From DAIDJD01 sp035485275 (GTDB taxonomy: Bacteria; Oederibacteriota; JAJYGY01; DAIDJD01): 64,000 bases of DNA. Numbering within the stretch: the first letter of the stretch is position 1; each line of letters begins with the position of its first letter. Positions 25,397-34,373 of the stretch are shown here, in pieces. The notes under the pieces were generated by a model, which ran no database searches, was not told the DNA's origin, and saw nothing but the letters and a program-made list of their open reading frames with translations. The DNA is taken from assembly GCA_035485275.1 (NCBI GenBank), contig DATHOE010000031.1, positions 62,001 through 126,000 of the forward strand. The letters run 5' to 3'. The translations under genes were made by a program, and so were the position numbers.

Positions 25397-26388
25397 GCTT
25401 TCGGCGCGTAGCCGCGCTCCCGGAACCAGGCCACGGCCGCCTCCAGGGCGGGGGCCGCCGGCAGAATATTGAAGCCGAGCTCGCGTCGGGCGCGTTCGCT
25501 GGAGACGTACATCTTTTTCTTCCCCATGCGCACCTCCTCCAGCGTGGCGCGGGGCTCCCGCTTGAGCAAGCGTCCGCTGAACCATTCCTCGAAGCCGGCG
25601 TATGCGAGCGCGGCGGCGTAGGGGACCCTGAGTCTGGGGGAGGGGCGCCCGCTCAGCGCGGACAGCGCATCCAGGATCTGTTTCAGGGTCAGGTTTTCGC
25701 CCCCCAGCACGTAGCGCCGGCCGGCTTCGCCGCGGGTCAACGCGGCAGCGTGGGCCCGGGCGACCTCGCGGACGTCCACGAGGTTCAGGCCGGTATCCAT
25801 GTAGGCGGGGAAGCGGCCGTTCAGGAAGTCCACGAGGATGCGGCCGGTGGGCGTGGGCTTGGCGTCGCCCGGGCCGACGGGCGCGCTGGGATTGAGCACC
25901 ACCACGGCCTGGCCGGCGCGCGCCGCGGACAGGGCCTCCTGCTCGGCCAGGAACTTCGAGCGCTTGTAGTGGCCCACCATGTCGTCGAGCCGGGTGGGGG
26001 TGTCTTCGTCGCTGTTGCGACCGTCCGTGTGGAAGCGCAGCGTGGCAACGCTGGAGGTGTAGACCACGCGCTTCACGCCGGCCTCGCGGGCCAGCCTGAG
26101 CAGGGCGCGCGTGCCGTCCACGTTGACACGGTACATCGCCTCGGGGTCCGGGATCCACAGCCTGTAGTCTGCGGCCACGTGGACCAGAGCCTCGCATCCG
26201 GCGAGCCCGGAGCGCAGCGATTCCGGCTCGGCGAGGTCACCCAGGTGGGTCTCGGCGCGGATCCCCTGCAGGGAATCCAGCTTGCTGGCCTTGCGGACGA
26301 GCAGGCGCAGATCGCCGCCCTGGTCGGCCAGGGCGCGGGCGACGTGCCCTCCCACGAAGCCGGTCGAGCCGGTCAGGAAGATTTTCAT
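25393..26388 (-). CDS. hpnA: Hopanoid-associated sugar epimerase / NAD-dependent reductase HpnA
   Basis: 331 residues. An extended SDR with the TGSTGFVGGHVARAL dinucleotide site, VYTSSVATL and a YKRSKFLAEQEAL (YxxxK) catalytic pair. The overall pattern (LVHVAADYRLWIPDPEAMYRVN, GPGDAKPTPTGRIL) is that of HpnA, a dihydroflavonol-reductase-like protein fixed in hopanoid gene clusters; its exact reaction in side-chain modification is not settled. It is translationally coupled to hpnG. Confidence 0.9.
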   Translation of the reverse strand: MKIFLTGSTGFVGGHVARALADQGGDLRLLVRKASKLDSLQGIRAETHLGDLAEPESLRSGLAGCEALVHVAADYRLWIPDPEAMYRVNVDGTRALLRLAREAGVKRVVYTSSVATLRFHTDGRNSDEDTPTRLDDMVGHYKRSKFLAEQEALSAARAGQAVVVLNPSAPVGPGDAKPTPTGRILVDFLNGRFPAYMDTGLNLVDVREVARAHAAALTRGEAGRRYVLGGENLTLKQILDALSALSGRPSPRLRVPYAAALAYAGFEEWFSGRLLKREPRATLEEVRMGKKKMYVSSERARRELGFNILPAAPALEAAVAWFRERGYAPKA

Positions 26389-26496
26389 GCGGGGGTCATG
26401 TCCGGATGCGCTTCATCGGAATGGAAGTAAGAGCGAGGCCCTAAAATAGCCCCGCCGGCGCGGAAAGGCGAGGGATGAATTGCCCGGGATTTTCCG

Positions 26497-27597
26497 TCAC
26501 CACGGGAAGTGAAACTTTTTCTTTTCCTTGTTCAAGGCTTTTTGGACGGCCACTTCACGGGCCCTGGCTTGCGCGGCAGCCTTCTCCTTTTGTTGGACCA
26601 GGATTTTCAGGGTTTCAGCCTGCTGTTCGGCCTGCTTTGCCAGGACGTATTGCCGCCACCCGACGGCCGTCCCTCCCAGGACAAAGGTCAGCAGGAGCAT
26701 GTTGGTGATGACCTTGAAGCGGTAGGAGCGGCTCCCTTTGAACAGCCTTAGGCCTTTTCTGAAGCGGGAGTATAGGCCGCGGTAGGTGCCGCCGTGGAAG
26801 GGGATGGCCGCGACTCCCATGGCGAACAGGGAGAGGTAATAAAAAGGGGCCAGAATTTTGTGCGGCCAGGAGCGCCGCGCCAGGAGCGCGGATTTCGATC
26901 CGGACGTGTAATGGACTTCGGCCAGGGCGCCCAACAGGTAAAAGGAGCCGTCCTTTGCGACGGACCCCTCGGTGACGCGGGAGTGCACGCGTTTCAGGGC
27001 CAGGCCGCCGAAGGGCAGGAGCTCGGGCTCGGCTGAGCCGTCTTTGGCCTCCACCGGAGGGGCGAGCTTGTAGGCGCCGACCTCGCTGAGCTTGGGGATC
27101 CGGTACAAACGCACCTGTTCGTGGATCCCCTTGAGCTTGTGCCTTCCGGCGTCCAGGAAGGGCACTTCGCTCCGGTTCATCATCAGGTAGACGGCCTCGG
27201 AGAAATAGATTTCCCCGCCGCTTGCCAGCGCTTCGATGCGGGACGCGATGTTCACCGCCTCGCCGAAGACGTCATTGTGCTCCACCCGGACCTCGCCGGC
27301 GCTGGCCGCGAAGCGGAGCCTGAAGCGTTCGTGTTTTGGAAGCTGGGGGCTGCGTTCGGCCAGCAGGTCCTGCACGGCCATGGCGCAGAGCAGGGCGTCC
27401 GTGGGGGACTTGAAGACCACCAGGTAAGCGTCGCCCATCCCCTTCACGATCCTGCCGTTGAAGGCCCGGACCAAGGGCTTCACCAGCGCGGCGAAGCGTC
27501 CGAGAAGGCGCTCATTGGCGCCCCGGCTTTGGTCATTGGTTTTGGAGGTGTAGCCTTCGATATCAACGAAAACTACGGTCAGGCATTCTATTTTCAT
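26497..27597 (-). CDS. Class III adenylate/guanylate cyclase with membrane tail
   Basis: 366 residues from ATG 27597 (GGAAGG just upstream; GTG 27609 is possible). The N-terminal cyclase domain has both metal aspartates, VFVDIEGYTSKT and KGMGDAYLVVF, and the transition-state block NDVFGEAVNIASRIEAL. The C-terminal half contains membrane helices (PHKILAPFYYLSLFAMGVAAIP and ITNMLLLTFVLGGTAVGW) and ends in a Lys-rich coiled coil. A catalytic domain ahead of the membrane segments is an unusual order. It should make a cyclic nucleotide; whether cAMP or cGMP is not decided. Confidence 0.85.
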   Translation of the reverse strand: MKIECLTVVFVDIEGYTSKTNDQSRGANERLLGRFAALVKPLVRAFNGRIVKGMGDAYLVVFKSPTDALLCAMAVQDLLAERSPQLPKHERFRLRFAASAGEVRVEHNDVFGEAVNIASRIEALASGGEIYFSEAVYLMMNRSEVPFLDAGRHKLKGIHEQVRLYRIPKLSEVGAYKLAPPVEAKDGSAEPELLPFGGLALKRVHSRVTEGSVAKDGSFYLLGALAEVHYTSGSKSALLARRSWPHKILAPFYYLSLFAMGVAAIPFHGGTYRGLYSRFRKGLRLFKGSRSYRFKVITNMLLLTFVLGGTAVGWRQYVLAKQAEQQAETLKILVQQKEKAAAQARAREVAVQKALNKEKKKFHFPW

Positions 27598-27764
27598 GGA
27601 CCTTCCCACGGCACCGGCGGGTGGAATCGAAGGAAAACCGGATTATTTCCATCCCGCGGCGGGGCGTCAAGCGCCGGGAAACGGCGGTGCCATTGAAACA
27701 GCCGCCGGGCCTGCAATGTGTGAAAGGATGGAAAAAATCCAGGAACGTTTGCCCGGCCGGGCGC

Positions 27765-28316
27765 CTAGGACGCGGCCTTTAGCTGGCGGAAGGCGGCCTT
27801 GAGGGCGCACATGCGCGCGTTTTCAACGGCAATGGCCGCCTGGCTGGCCACCAAGGAGAGCAATTTCATTTCGTTCCTGGCGAATCCGCCGCTTTTTTGG
27901 GAGTAGCTGTTGATCACGCCGATGGCCCGGCCGCCCAGCATCATCGGCATGCACAAAACGGTCTTTATGCCCTGCTGCTTGGCGAATCCGCGGATGGCCG
28001 GTGACAGGGTGGAGATATCGGTGATCAACTGCGGGGTGCCCGTCTTGACGGCTTTCCCGGACACGCTTTTATCCACGGGGATGCTCGCCACGTCGGGCGG
28101 GGCCGCCTGGGTGCTGCGGACGGCCGCGACGTTGAGGGTCCCGGAATCCTCGTCATAGAGCAAAATCGTTACGATCTTGCTTTGCATGAGGTCCGCCGCC
28201 GTCGAGACGATGACGTTGAGGATGTCGCTCATGCCCAGGTCGCTGCCCACGACCTGGCTGATGCGGTAGAGCAGATTCAATTTCGGGCTGTTTTTAACGG
28301 CTTTTTTCGGTGGCAT
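27765..28316 (-). CDS. GAF-domain protein
   Basis: 183 residues consisting of an N-terminal helix and one GAF domain (LYRISQVVGSDLGMSDILNV, ADLMQSKIVTILLYDED, VLCMPMMLGGRAIGVINSYS, LLSLVASQAAIAVENARM). There is no output domain. GAF domains bind small ligands or mediate protein contacts; the neighbouring cyclase, 168 nt away in the same orientation, makes cyclic nucleotide sensing possible. The protein is otherwise featureless, with a Lys-rich start and no signal. Confidence 0.85.
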   Translation of the reverse strand: MPPKKAVKNSPKLNLLYRISQVVGSDLGMSDILNVIVSTAADLMQSKIVTILLYDEDSGTLNVAAVRSTQAAPPDVASIPVDKSVSGKAVKTGTPQLITDISTLSPAIRGFAKQQGIKTVLCMPMMLGGRAIGVINSYSQKSGGFARNEMKLLSLVASQAAIAVENARMCALKAAFRQLKAAS

Positions 28317-28411
28317 GGCGGCCTCTTTTTTGGATTAGGCGGTCATTCTATCCCGTGTTTTTGGGACAGTCATTTGAAGAATTCCTCCATTTTTCATCTC
28401 GGCTTGAGCAA

Positions 28412-28572
28412 GGGACAAAAAACGCGGGTCCGGTATCCCAAAAGCCTCGTGAACCTGCATGACCGGGCACCCTGGCTGCGGAGCAGCGGACTTCTAATAG
28501 GTATGGGCGGACTCCCCGCGCGGAGGCGGCGTAAATTTGAAAAACGCAAGGCCCGCAAGCGTTGAAGGCGTT
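28412..28572 (+). repeat. Degenerate tRNA-Lys-type dispersed repeat, copy A
   Basis: The segment from GGGACAAAAAACGCGGGT through AGCAGCGGACTTCTAATAGG to AAAAACGCAAGGCCCGC can be aligned with the better copies at 30.0, 45.6 and 51.3 kb. It keeps the block before the tRNA-like part, a decayed D-arm and the CGGACTT..TAAT anticodon arm. No gene is seen between the GAF gene and 28719 otherwise. Confidence 0.5.
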
Positions 28573-28718
28573 AAGTCCTGTAATCTTGGGCTTTCACACC
28601 CAAAGACGGATCTGAATACAGGTGGGACTTAGGGCGCCGTCATTTCGGGTCAAATTCATTGCCTGAAAATGTCCGGCGGGGAGGTTTTTGGGGCGGATTC
28701 TGTTAAAGTTGGCCGACT

Positions 28719-29525
28719 ATGCTCCCTTCAGCATTCCTCGATTTCTTCCGCACTTCCGCGCCGCGTCCCTTAGGCATGCAGCGTCCCCCTTGTGTCCTGC
28801 TTGTGGACGACCTCGACGTGTGGGTGCGGCGCAAGGCCATGCGCACCCTGCGCCTCAGCCTGGGTCCGGATGCGCAGATACGGGTGTCCGCGCCGTTGAG
28901 CTCGTCGGACGCGGCCATCACGGCTTTTGTGCGCGGGCACAGGGCCTGGATCGAGGCACGGCGCCTCGAACTCCTGGACCAAGGGAGCCAGCCGCGTTTT
29001 GACTACCTGGATGGGGATACCCTGCCCTTTTGGGGAGATCAAATCCGGCTCAAGGTCCTCACCGGCGGCAAAGTCGGGCGGGCGGTATTGGCCCAGCCTG
29101 GCGTCCTGGAGCTACGTTTGCCCGAAGGCAGCACCAGGCGCAAGCGGCAGGCCTTGGTACGGCGCTGGCTGGGACGGGAACTGCTGGCTGCGGCTGCGGC
29201 CCGCCTCCCGGCCTGGCAGGCGGCAATGGGGGTGGGGAGCTGTCTGCTCAGGGTGCGTTTCATGAGCAGCCGTTGGGGCTCCTGCAACGCCCGCACCGGC
29301 GTGGTGACGCTGGCCGGCCAATTGGCCCAAAAGCCGGCCGAGGCCCTGGACTACATTTTGGTTCACGAGTTGGCGCATTTCAAGGTCCGCAGCCACGGAG
29401 TGCGGTTTAAAAGCATCTTGGATCGGCATATGCCGGATTGGCGTCTGCGACGGCGGCGACTCAATACCGGGTCGGGCGAAGGGGCCGCAATGGAGAGGGA
29501 CATGCGCCGGGAGGAGGAATATTAG
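28719..29525 (+). CDS. YgjP/SprT-like zinc metallopeptidase (DUF45)
   Basis: 268 residues; ATG 28776 is an alternative start. The central part (RRKAMRTLRLSLGPDAQIRV, WGDQIRL) and the block SSRWGSCN-x-ILVHELAHFK with downstream H-GVRF match the YgjP/DUF45 family, whose zinc site is HExxH plus a third His. It is a cytoplasmic minigluzincin-like peptidase of unknown substrate, common next to restriction systems in other genomes but here isolated. The C-terminal 25 residues are highly charged. Confidence 0.88.
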   Translation: MLPSAFLDFFRTSAPRPLGMQRPPCVLLVDDLDVWVRRKAMRTLRLSLGPDAQIRVSAPLSSSDAAITAFVRGHRAWIEARRLELLDQGSQPRFDYLDGDTLPFWGDQIRLKVLTGGKVGRAVLAQPGVLELRLPEGSTRRKRQALVRRWLGRELLAAAAARLPAWQAAMGVGSCLLRVRFMSSRWGSCNARTGVVTLAGQLAQKPAEALDYILVHELAHFKVRSHGVRFKSILDRHMPDWRLRRRRLNTGSGEGAAMERDMRREEEY

Positions 29526-29549
29526 AGGCCATTTGGGCAGCAGGCAGAG

Positions 29550-29888
29550 ATGGGAAATGTGACCGTATCGATCGGATCAGGCCTGATCGGCGTCGCGATC
29601 GCTTCGATGTCCGGGCACCGTTTGGGCCCGCTTACGGACGAACAAGATAGGCTCCCCGCAACCACGCCGGGCGATCAGTTCCTTAAGGATGAGCTAAGGG
29701 GACCCTGCGGGGCAGCTTACCGCCGCATGATCGGTTCGCCCCCTGTCGGGAGAGCCGGCACTCCTGATGAAGTGGCGGATGTCGAGGCACCGTTCGTGGG
29801 CCGGGATGGAGGCTACATCAGCGGGAGCGACCCACTTAACGATGGCGGAGTTACGTCCTCGTATAGGTTTGGGGACTTGGCCCTGTGA
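29550..29888 (+). pseudogene. Remnant of a short-chain dehydrogenase/reductase
   Basis: The frame ends with PPVGRAGTPDEVADVEAPFVG, then YISGSDPLNDGGVTSSYRF, which is clearly the C-terminal quarter of an SDR (normally PLGRxGTPDEIAxxxxFLASD..ITGxxxxxDGG). The N-terminal Rossmann part, catalytic Tyr and Lys are missing, and the preceding 30 codons (TVSIGSGLIGVAIASMSG) look like scrambled SDR sequence. It is a decayed gene fragment within the repeat-rich mosaic. Confidence 0.65.
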
Positions 29889-29956
29889 TGGCCATCGATG
29901 TCGGATTTTGACGGATAAATAGGAAAGGATTATGAACGGCGCTCCTGAAATTTGCC

Positions 29957-30316
29957 GAAGCATGGAAGCCTTTTAGTTTGCGCGCTTTGGAAATGTCCTT
30001 CTTGCAAGGCCTCGCGCTTGCATCGGGTATTGCCGCGGATAAAGGTCCGCTGCTCTCGGGCTGGAAAGCCAAAAACCTTTTCAAACATTGGCGACCAGGT
30101 GGCTCAGTTGGAAGTGCGAGGGACTTTTAATAAGAAAGGGAAGATTTACAGGCGGAAGCGACACAATTTTTAAAAACGCAAGGCCCAGCAGCGTCGAAAA
30201 GCCCCTCCTTGGCCACGGTTAATCGGGCCGGTGCCGAGGAGGGGTTTATTGATTTTGACGGGAGAAGCTGGAAAACGATGGCAAAAGCGGGTTGAGTATG
30301 AAAGGAATAAGGAAGG
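29957..30316 (+). repeat. tRNA-Lys-type dispersed repeat, copy B
   Basis: Contains in order: the TTGCAAGGCCTCGCG promoter-like block (30002 on), the block ending AAAAACCTTTTCAAACATTGGC, a tRNA-Lys 5' half (30093-30130, GACCAGGTGGCTCAGTTGG then GGGACTTTTAAT), and a long hairpin whose arms are 30199-30213 and 30233-30247, followed by TTTATTGATTTTGACGG. The hairpin arms pair completely when G-T pairs are allowed. Same order as copies D and E. Confidence 0.65.
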
Positions 30317-30443
30317 TATTCCGCGTCGGGCCATGGGTCGGGCAGATACGTCCCTTCAGCGCCCAACAGACGCGCCAATGGAGGTGCCCCGGCTGCCTCA
30401 AATGATCCGCGCGCGCCCGCTATACATCGCTTCAGAGAAAACC

Positions 30444-31144
30444 ATGGCTGATCTTCATGAGTTCGCGAAGAATATCTGGACGATCGAAGGACCTGATGTC
30501 CGGGATATGGGCCTTATGTTCACCACACGAATGACCATTGTGAAGCTGACTGACGGATCGTTGTGGGTGGATTCGCCGGTGTCGCTTCCGTTCGATACGG
30601 TCAAAAAAATCACTGAATTGGGGCCTATCCGATACCTTGTGGCGGGGACGCCTAGGCACGTCTGGCGGCTGGATAGTTGGCACAAGCTGTTCCCGGAAGC
30701 CCAATTGTGGTCGGCGCGACCGAGCCTTTTTACGCTGAAGAAAGGGACGCTGCCATCTGCGGGCGTTTTGGGGGCTAATCCACCGCAGGCTTGGGAAAAT
30801 GATCTCGACCAAGTGGCATTCAAAGGAAGCGCTTTAATTGAGGAAATCATTTTTTTCACAAAAGGTCTCGAACGGTCATATTGGACGACCTGATTCAAAT
30901 CCACCCGGTCGTCAAAGCGAGACCGTTTCAAAACTTGCTGGTCAAGTTGGAAGGCGTTGCGTCCCCCGATGGCGGTGTCGGGCTCGATATCAAGCTCACA
31001 TTTACCCGTAGAAATCTTGCGAGAGAATCGCTAAAAAGGATATTGGCGTGGGATTTCGACAGGTTGATCATTGCTCATGGCGATTGCATCGAAAAGGATG
31101 CCAAGGCTTTCGTGGAACGGGCCTTTCGATGGCTTACTTCATGA
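30444..31144 (+). pseudogene. DUF4336 family protein, split by a one-base frameshift
   Basis: From ATG 30444 (MADLHEFAKNIWTIEGP) the frame runs to TGA 30891; a second frame continues from there to 31144. The junction is a run of seven T (30850-30856). With eight T the two frames join as EEIIFFHKRSRTVILDDLIQ, the expected DUF4336 sequence, and give a 233-residue product. DUF4336 proteins resemble the metallo-beta-lactamase fold but their function is unknown. Either a true frameshift or a sequencing/assembly error at the homopolymer could cause this. The gene has no partner nearby. Confidence 0.8.
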
Positions 31145-31230
31145 TAGTCGAGGGACAATCCCTTCAAAGGGAATTAAGTCACCTAACCTAGTACACAGAA
31201 CGGCCTGGTATGTGTACGTCGAGGGTATAA

Positions 31231-31482
31231 ATGACCAACGAAGTCATAGCGGCCAGGGCGCTAGCCGGACATCGCATCCATCTTCGGTTTAAGGACGGCA
31301 CGGAGGGCGTGATCGAGCTGGAGAAGTTTTTGGAATTCAGGGGCGTTTTTGCGGGGCTTCTGGACGAAAGGGTGTTCGCAACAATGAAATTGAACGCCGA
31401 GCTTGGCACGGTGCAGTGGGAAAACGGTGCGGATTTGGCGCCGGAAGTCCTTTATGAATGGATGGACAAGAGGGACGCCTAG
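31231..31482 (+). CDS. DUF2442 family protein
   Basis: 83 residues: a short IHLRFKDGTEGVIELEKFLE beta segment, FRGVFAGLLDERVFATMKLN and WENGADLAPEVLYEW. This pattern is that of DUF2442 proteins, commonly found beside DUF4160 genes and thought to be antitoxin-like. The DUF4160 partner is absent here. It lies between the DUF4336 pseudogene and the convergent SCO gene. Confidence 0.8.
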   Translation: MTNEVIAARALAGHRIHLRFKDGTEGVIELEKFLEFRGVFAGLLDERVFATMKLNAELGTVQWENGADLAPEVLYEWMDKRDA

Positions 31483-31501
31483 CCGAGGCCCCGCTCCTCG
31501 T

Positions 31502-32134
31502 CTATTCCTTCAGCAAAGCCCCGATGGCGGCGTCCATGCGGGTCCAATCCGACTCCAAAACGCCTTCGAATATGCCCCGCAGATTGCCCTGGCGATCCAC
31601 CACCACGATATTCGTGGAATGCGGGATATCCACTTTTTTGCCTTTTTCTTCCACGCTCATACGGTGCACGGAGGCGAGGAAACCTTTTTCTATCAGATCG
31701 TAGACCTGGCCCGGGGGACCGGTCAGAAAGGTCCAGGTCTTAGGATCGGCGCCATAGGTTCGGGCATAGTCCTGGAGGATTTGGGGAGTGTCGTGAAGGG
31801 GATCCACGGTGACCGATACGAGTCGGAAGTCCGCCTGCTTGGCCCATTTTTTTTGAAGCTGCGCCATCTGGTATGTGATCAGGGGACAGGACGTGGTGCA
31901 GCGGGTATAAATGAACGCTGCGGCCCAGACCTTGCCCTTCAGGGCGGCGGAGTCGAAAGGGCGTCCATCCTGGTCGGCCAGGATGAATCTCGGGACGCGC
32001 CCCAAAGCAACGAAACCCATTTTGTCGGCTTCAGTGGGGGTGCGCCAGGTCGCGACGGCCCAGGCCCCCAAGGCCAGGACCACGACGGCCATGAACGCGA
32101 GAGCCTGTTTGAGGAATTTTTCGGGACCGTCCAT
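31502..32134 (-). CDS. SCO1/SenC family copper chaperone
   Basis: About 210 residues with an N-terminal membrane anchor (KFLKQALAFMAVVVLALGAWAV). The thioredoxin-like fold has the copper motif TRCTTSCPLITYQM (CxxxC) and the distal His in DIPHSTNIVVVD. SCO proteins deliver copper to cytochrome oxidase CuA sites or act in thiol redox at the periplasmic face. ATG 32134 overlaps the TGA of the upstream copper-binding gene by one base (GTG 32137 is possible too), so the two are coupled. Confidence 0.9.
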   Translation of the reverse strand: MDGPEKFLKQALAFMAVVVLALGAWAVATWRTPTEADKMGFVALGRVPRFILADQDGRPFDSAALKGKVWAAAFIYTRCTTSCPLITYQMAQLQKKWAKQADFRLVSVTVDPLHDTPQILQDYARTYGADPKTWTFLTGPPGQVYDLIEKGFLASVHRMSVEEKGKKVDIPHSTNIVVVDRQGNLRGIFEGVLESDWTRMDAAIGALLKE

Positions 32135-32502
32135 CACATCTGCATGTTCATGGGTGCCATGGTCGGGGCGGATTCGGGTGTCTTGGACAAGGCCGGCTTC
32201 CGCGTCTTCGTTTTTTTCAGGGCGATTATGGGCCAGAAGTGTCCCTTGTGTTCCAGCGTGAATCGAATGGTGTCCCCGACCTTTACGCCTTTGGACAGGC
32301 TGGGATCGGCCAGTTCAAAGGGCATGGTCATGGCCTTCATCAAGCCGGGGATGTCCTCGTGTTCAATGACCAGGACCGCGCCTTTGTCCTTTATTTCAAT
32401 GACTACTCCACGCCCGTGAAAAAGCTCCGCGGCCAGGGCCGCCCTCGGCATGCAGCAGGTGCAAGCCAGGCCAAGCAGGAAAAAGAGCGGTTTTTTCTTC
32501 AT
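32134..32502 (-). CDS. Exported copper-binding protein, CusF/PcoE-like
   Basis: 122 residues with a signal peptide (MKKKPLFFLLGLACTCCMPRAALA). The mature part has the CusF-type OB-fold block (GRGVVIEIKDKGAVLVIEHEDI, then MKAMTMPFELAD, then VGDTIRFTLE), where the MxMxF region binds copper, and a Met-rich end (APMNMQM). It should bind periplasmic copper and, with the coupled SCO protein, feed copper insertion or detoxification. Confidence 0.88.
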   Translation of the reverse strand: MKKKPLFFLLGLACTCCMPRAALAAELFHGRGVVIEIKDKGAVLVIEHEDIPGLMKAMTMPFELADPSLSKGVKVGDTIRFTLEHKGHFWPIIALKKTKTRKPALSKTPESAPTMAPMNMQM

Positions 32503-32695
32503 ATTTTCAGGACCTCCAAGGAGTTGCTTAGAGTAGCATTTGCAGTTACCGGCAACAATGGGCCCGATTTCCGCGATCGCGCCCGTCTTTGGGAGACGAA
32601 GGGCTTGATGTATACTGCCCTTGGATACAACGCGTCAATGTGCGGATGCCCCCCGCTTTTTCACCCAAAAGCTCGAACGGGAACCCCGAGTCGTC

Positions 32696-33697
32696 ATGCC
32701 GCAAATCCGGCCAATTCGACCGCTCAAGGAGGTCCTGCCGCTTCTGCATGAAGCGGTCGCCCGCCTGGCTTTTGCCGGCCAAGATTTTCCCGCCCGGATC
32801 CGGACCCTTCGCGGAATATACTACGGTACCCGGCACAGCCTCGATTTCGAGAGACGGCGCAGCGGATTGCGAAACGTCGGGTTCAATTTGTACCTCCAAA
32901 GTTGGCCGCCGGCCGACCCCAGTTATCTGCTTGGGGCGGCCTTGCTTCGATCCTTGAAAGATTCGGCCGAAGTTAGCCATGAGGGCAGGACCCTTGACCT
33001 GGGGCATGTGTTTGTGGGGTTGGAGGCGCGCTGCAAGCGTCGCGTCAGGCGGGTTCCGCTCCCCATTCACGGCGGAACGGGTTTGGAGCTGGCCACTTGG
33101 CTGGGGGACTTGGGCGGCGCAGCCGGCCTTTTGGCCATCCAACGCATGGACGCGCCCAGCACACGAGCGGTGGACCTCCTTTTTTCGCCCGATCAGTATG
33201 ATCTGACCGCCAATCTGGAAGGGGATTTGGCCGGATACCTGGTGGCTCGGGACCGTAAGGCGGGGCCCAGGGTCACTGCCCCGGATGGCGGCACCTTTTC
33301 GACCGTCCCGGAGGCCATCGAGACCTACGCCGCCCAAGGAGCCGTGGATTCAGATTGGAACGGCCGGTACGGCATCTTCGTCCAGATGATAGGCGGCCAT
33401 GTGGAGCCTTCGGGCATCGGGAACCGCCTGGCCTTGACGCGCCGCATCCAAGCCCAGACTAAGGCTTTCGCTTCCTGCTATGTCGTCTACCGCCTCCGCC
33501 ACTTGAAGAGGTTCTCCAGGGCCGCGCTCAAATCGGCAGGCCGGCACGTCGCAGGCGCCTCGAATGAATTGGGTTTGATCTTCGTGGACCTGCTTCAACG
33601 AGGGATAACGCTGGGCGCCGATTCTTTTGGACCGGTGTACGACCCTGATCCTCAAACGGTTTTGGGAGCCCCGCTTTGGCTCAGGTTTCTCGCTTAG
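32696..33697 (+). CDS. Hypothetical protein
   Basis: 333 residues from ATG 32696 (the frame is open 25 codons further up). I recognise no domain. It has no signal peptide or membrane helix. Distinct blocks are YYGTRHSLDFERRR, GRTLDLGHVFVGLEARCK, the stretch ELATWLGDLGGAAGLLAIQR, and QYDLTANLEGDLAGYLVARD, which look like a globular enzyme or structural fold; His and Asp in LDLGHV and WLGDLGG could be functional. It is divergent to the copper gene pair and overlaps the convergent zinc-ribbon gene by 4 nt. Confidence 0.75.
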   Translation: MPQIRPIRPLKEVLPLLHEAVARLAFAGQDFPARIRTLRGIYYGTRHSLDFERRRSGLRNVGFNLYLQSWPPADPSYLLGAALLRSLKDSAEVSHEGRTLDLGHVFVGLEARCKRRVRRVPLPIHGGTGLELATWLGDLGGAAGLLAIQRMDAPSTRAVDLLFSPDQYDLTANLEGDLAGYLVARDRKAGPRVTAPDGGTFSTVPEAIETYAAQGAVDSDWNGRYGIFVQMIGGHVEPSGIGNRLALTRRIQAQTKAFASCYVVYRLRHLKRFSRAALKSAGRHVAGASNELGLIFVDLLQRGITLGADSFGPVYDPDPQTVLGAPLWLRFLA

Positions 33698-34263
33698 GCA
33701 CCGTGTGCCTGCGGCATCATTTCAGTCAGGCGCCTGGTGAAGGCCGCAACGGTTTCGCGGAAGCGTTGCCACTCTTTGGCCCCCCATTGTTCCGGGGCGC
33801 CCCCGGATTTTCTGAGCATCAGGCATTCCAACTGCCCGGCGAGGAGGTAAATCCCTTCCCGGTCCGCGCCCCGCACCGAATCCACGAGGAAATGGGCGAT
33901 TTGCCGGACGAGCCTGGCCTGGATCTCTGTTTCGACGTCGGCGTCGGTGAATCTGATTTGATCCGATATTTTTTCTCGAATTTCATTGAAGCCGCAACGC
34001 ACGATCGCCCTGGCGCGCTCCCTCGCCCCGGCCAGCCATTCGCCTTCCACAAGTATCTCCGCTTGGACGCATTCCCGCGGAGCCAGCCTCACGCCATCCG
34101 ACCAGGGTATGGGGAGGTGCCAGGCCCCGAATAAATTGAATTCATGGCAGAGTGGGCAGCAAGCAGTCACGCGTACCGGAAACTCCTTTTCCAGGACGCT
34201 GGCGAAGAAGCTCAATATCTGGCCGCAATTGGCGCACAGGCCTACTGAATATCGGTACGTCAT
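33694..34263 (-). CDS. Hypothetical protein with N-terminal zinc ribbon
   Basis: 189 residues from ATG 34263 with GGGGA upstream (earlier in-frame ATG at 34275). The N-terminus has two Cys pairs, GLCANCGQ and ACCPLCHEFN, which form a plausible zinc ribbon. The rest is helical and charged (GARERARAIVRCGFNEIREK, ADVETEIQARLVRQIAHFLV). No known family. Divergent from the sigma-54 activator gene, so the two may share regulation. Confidence 0.7.
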   Translation of the reverse strand: MTYRYSVGLCANCGQILSFFASVLEKEFPVRVTACCPLCHEFNLFGAWHLPIPWSDGVRLAPRECVQAEILVEGEWLAGARERARAIVRCGFNEIREKISDQIRFTDADVETEIQARLVRQIAHFLVDSVRGADREGIYLLAGQLECLMLRKSGGAPEQWGAKEWQRFRETVAAFTRRLTEMMPQAHGA

Positions 34264-34373
34264 ATGTGTCCCCATGGCTAAGGAGACGGACGCCCCGGTC
34301 AAAGGTTCCAACCGTAGACATTCGTTACCAGCCCAATCTTGGTTTCGGAGATTGTTTTTGCAATAATGATGCC

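Noticed and set aside
31403..32419. 338-codon plus-strand frame opposite the SCO and copper-binding genes
   Set aside because: The minus-strand genes carry complete copper motifs and coupled starts; the plus frame is their shadow.
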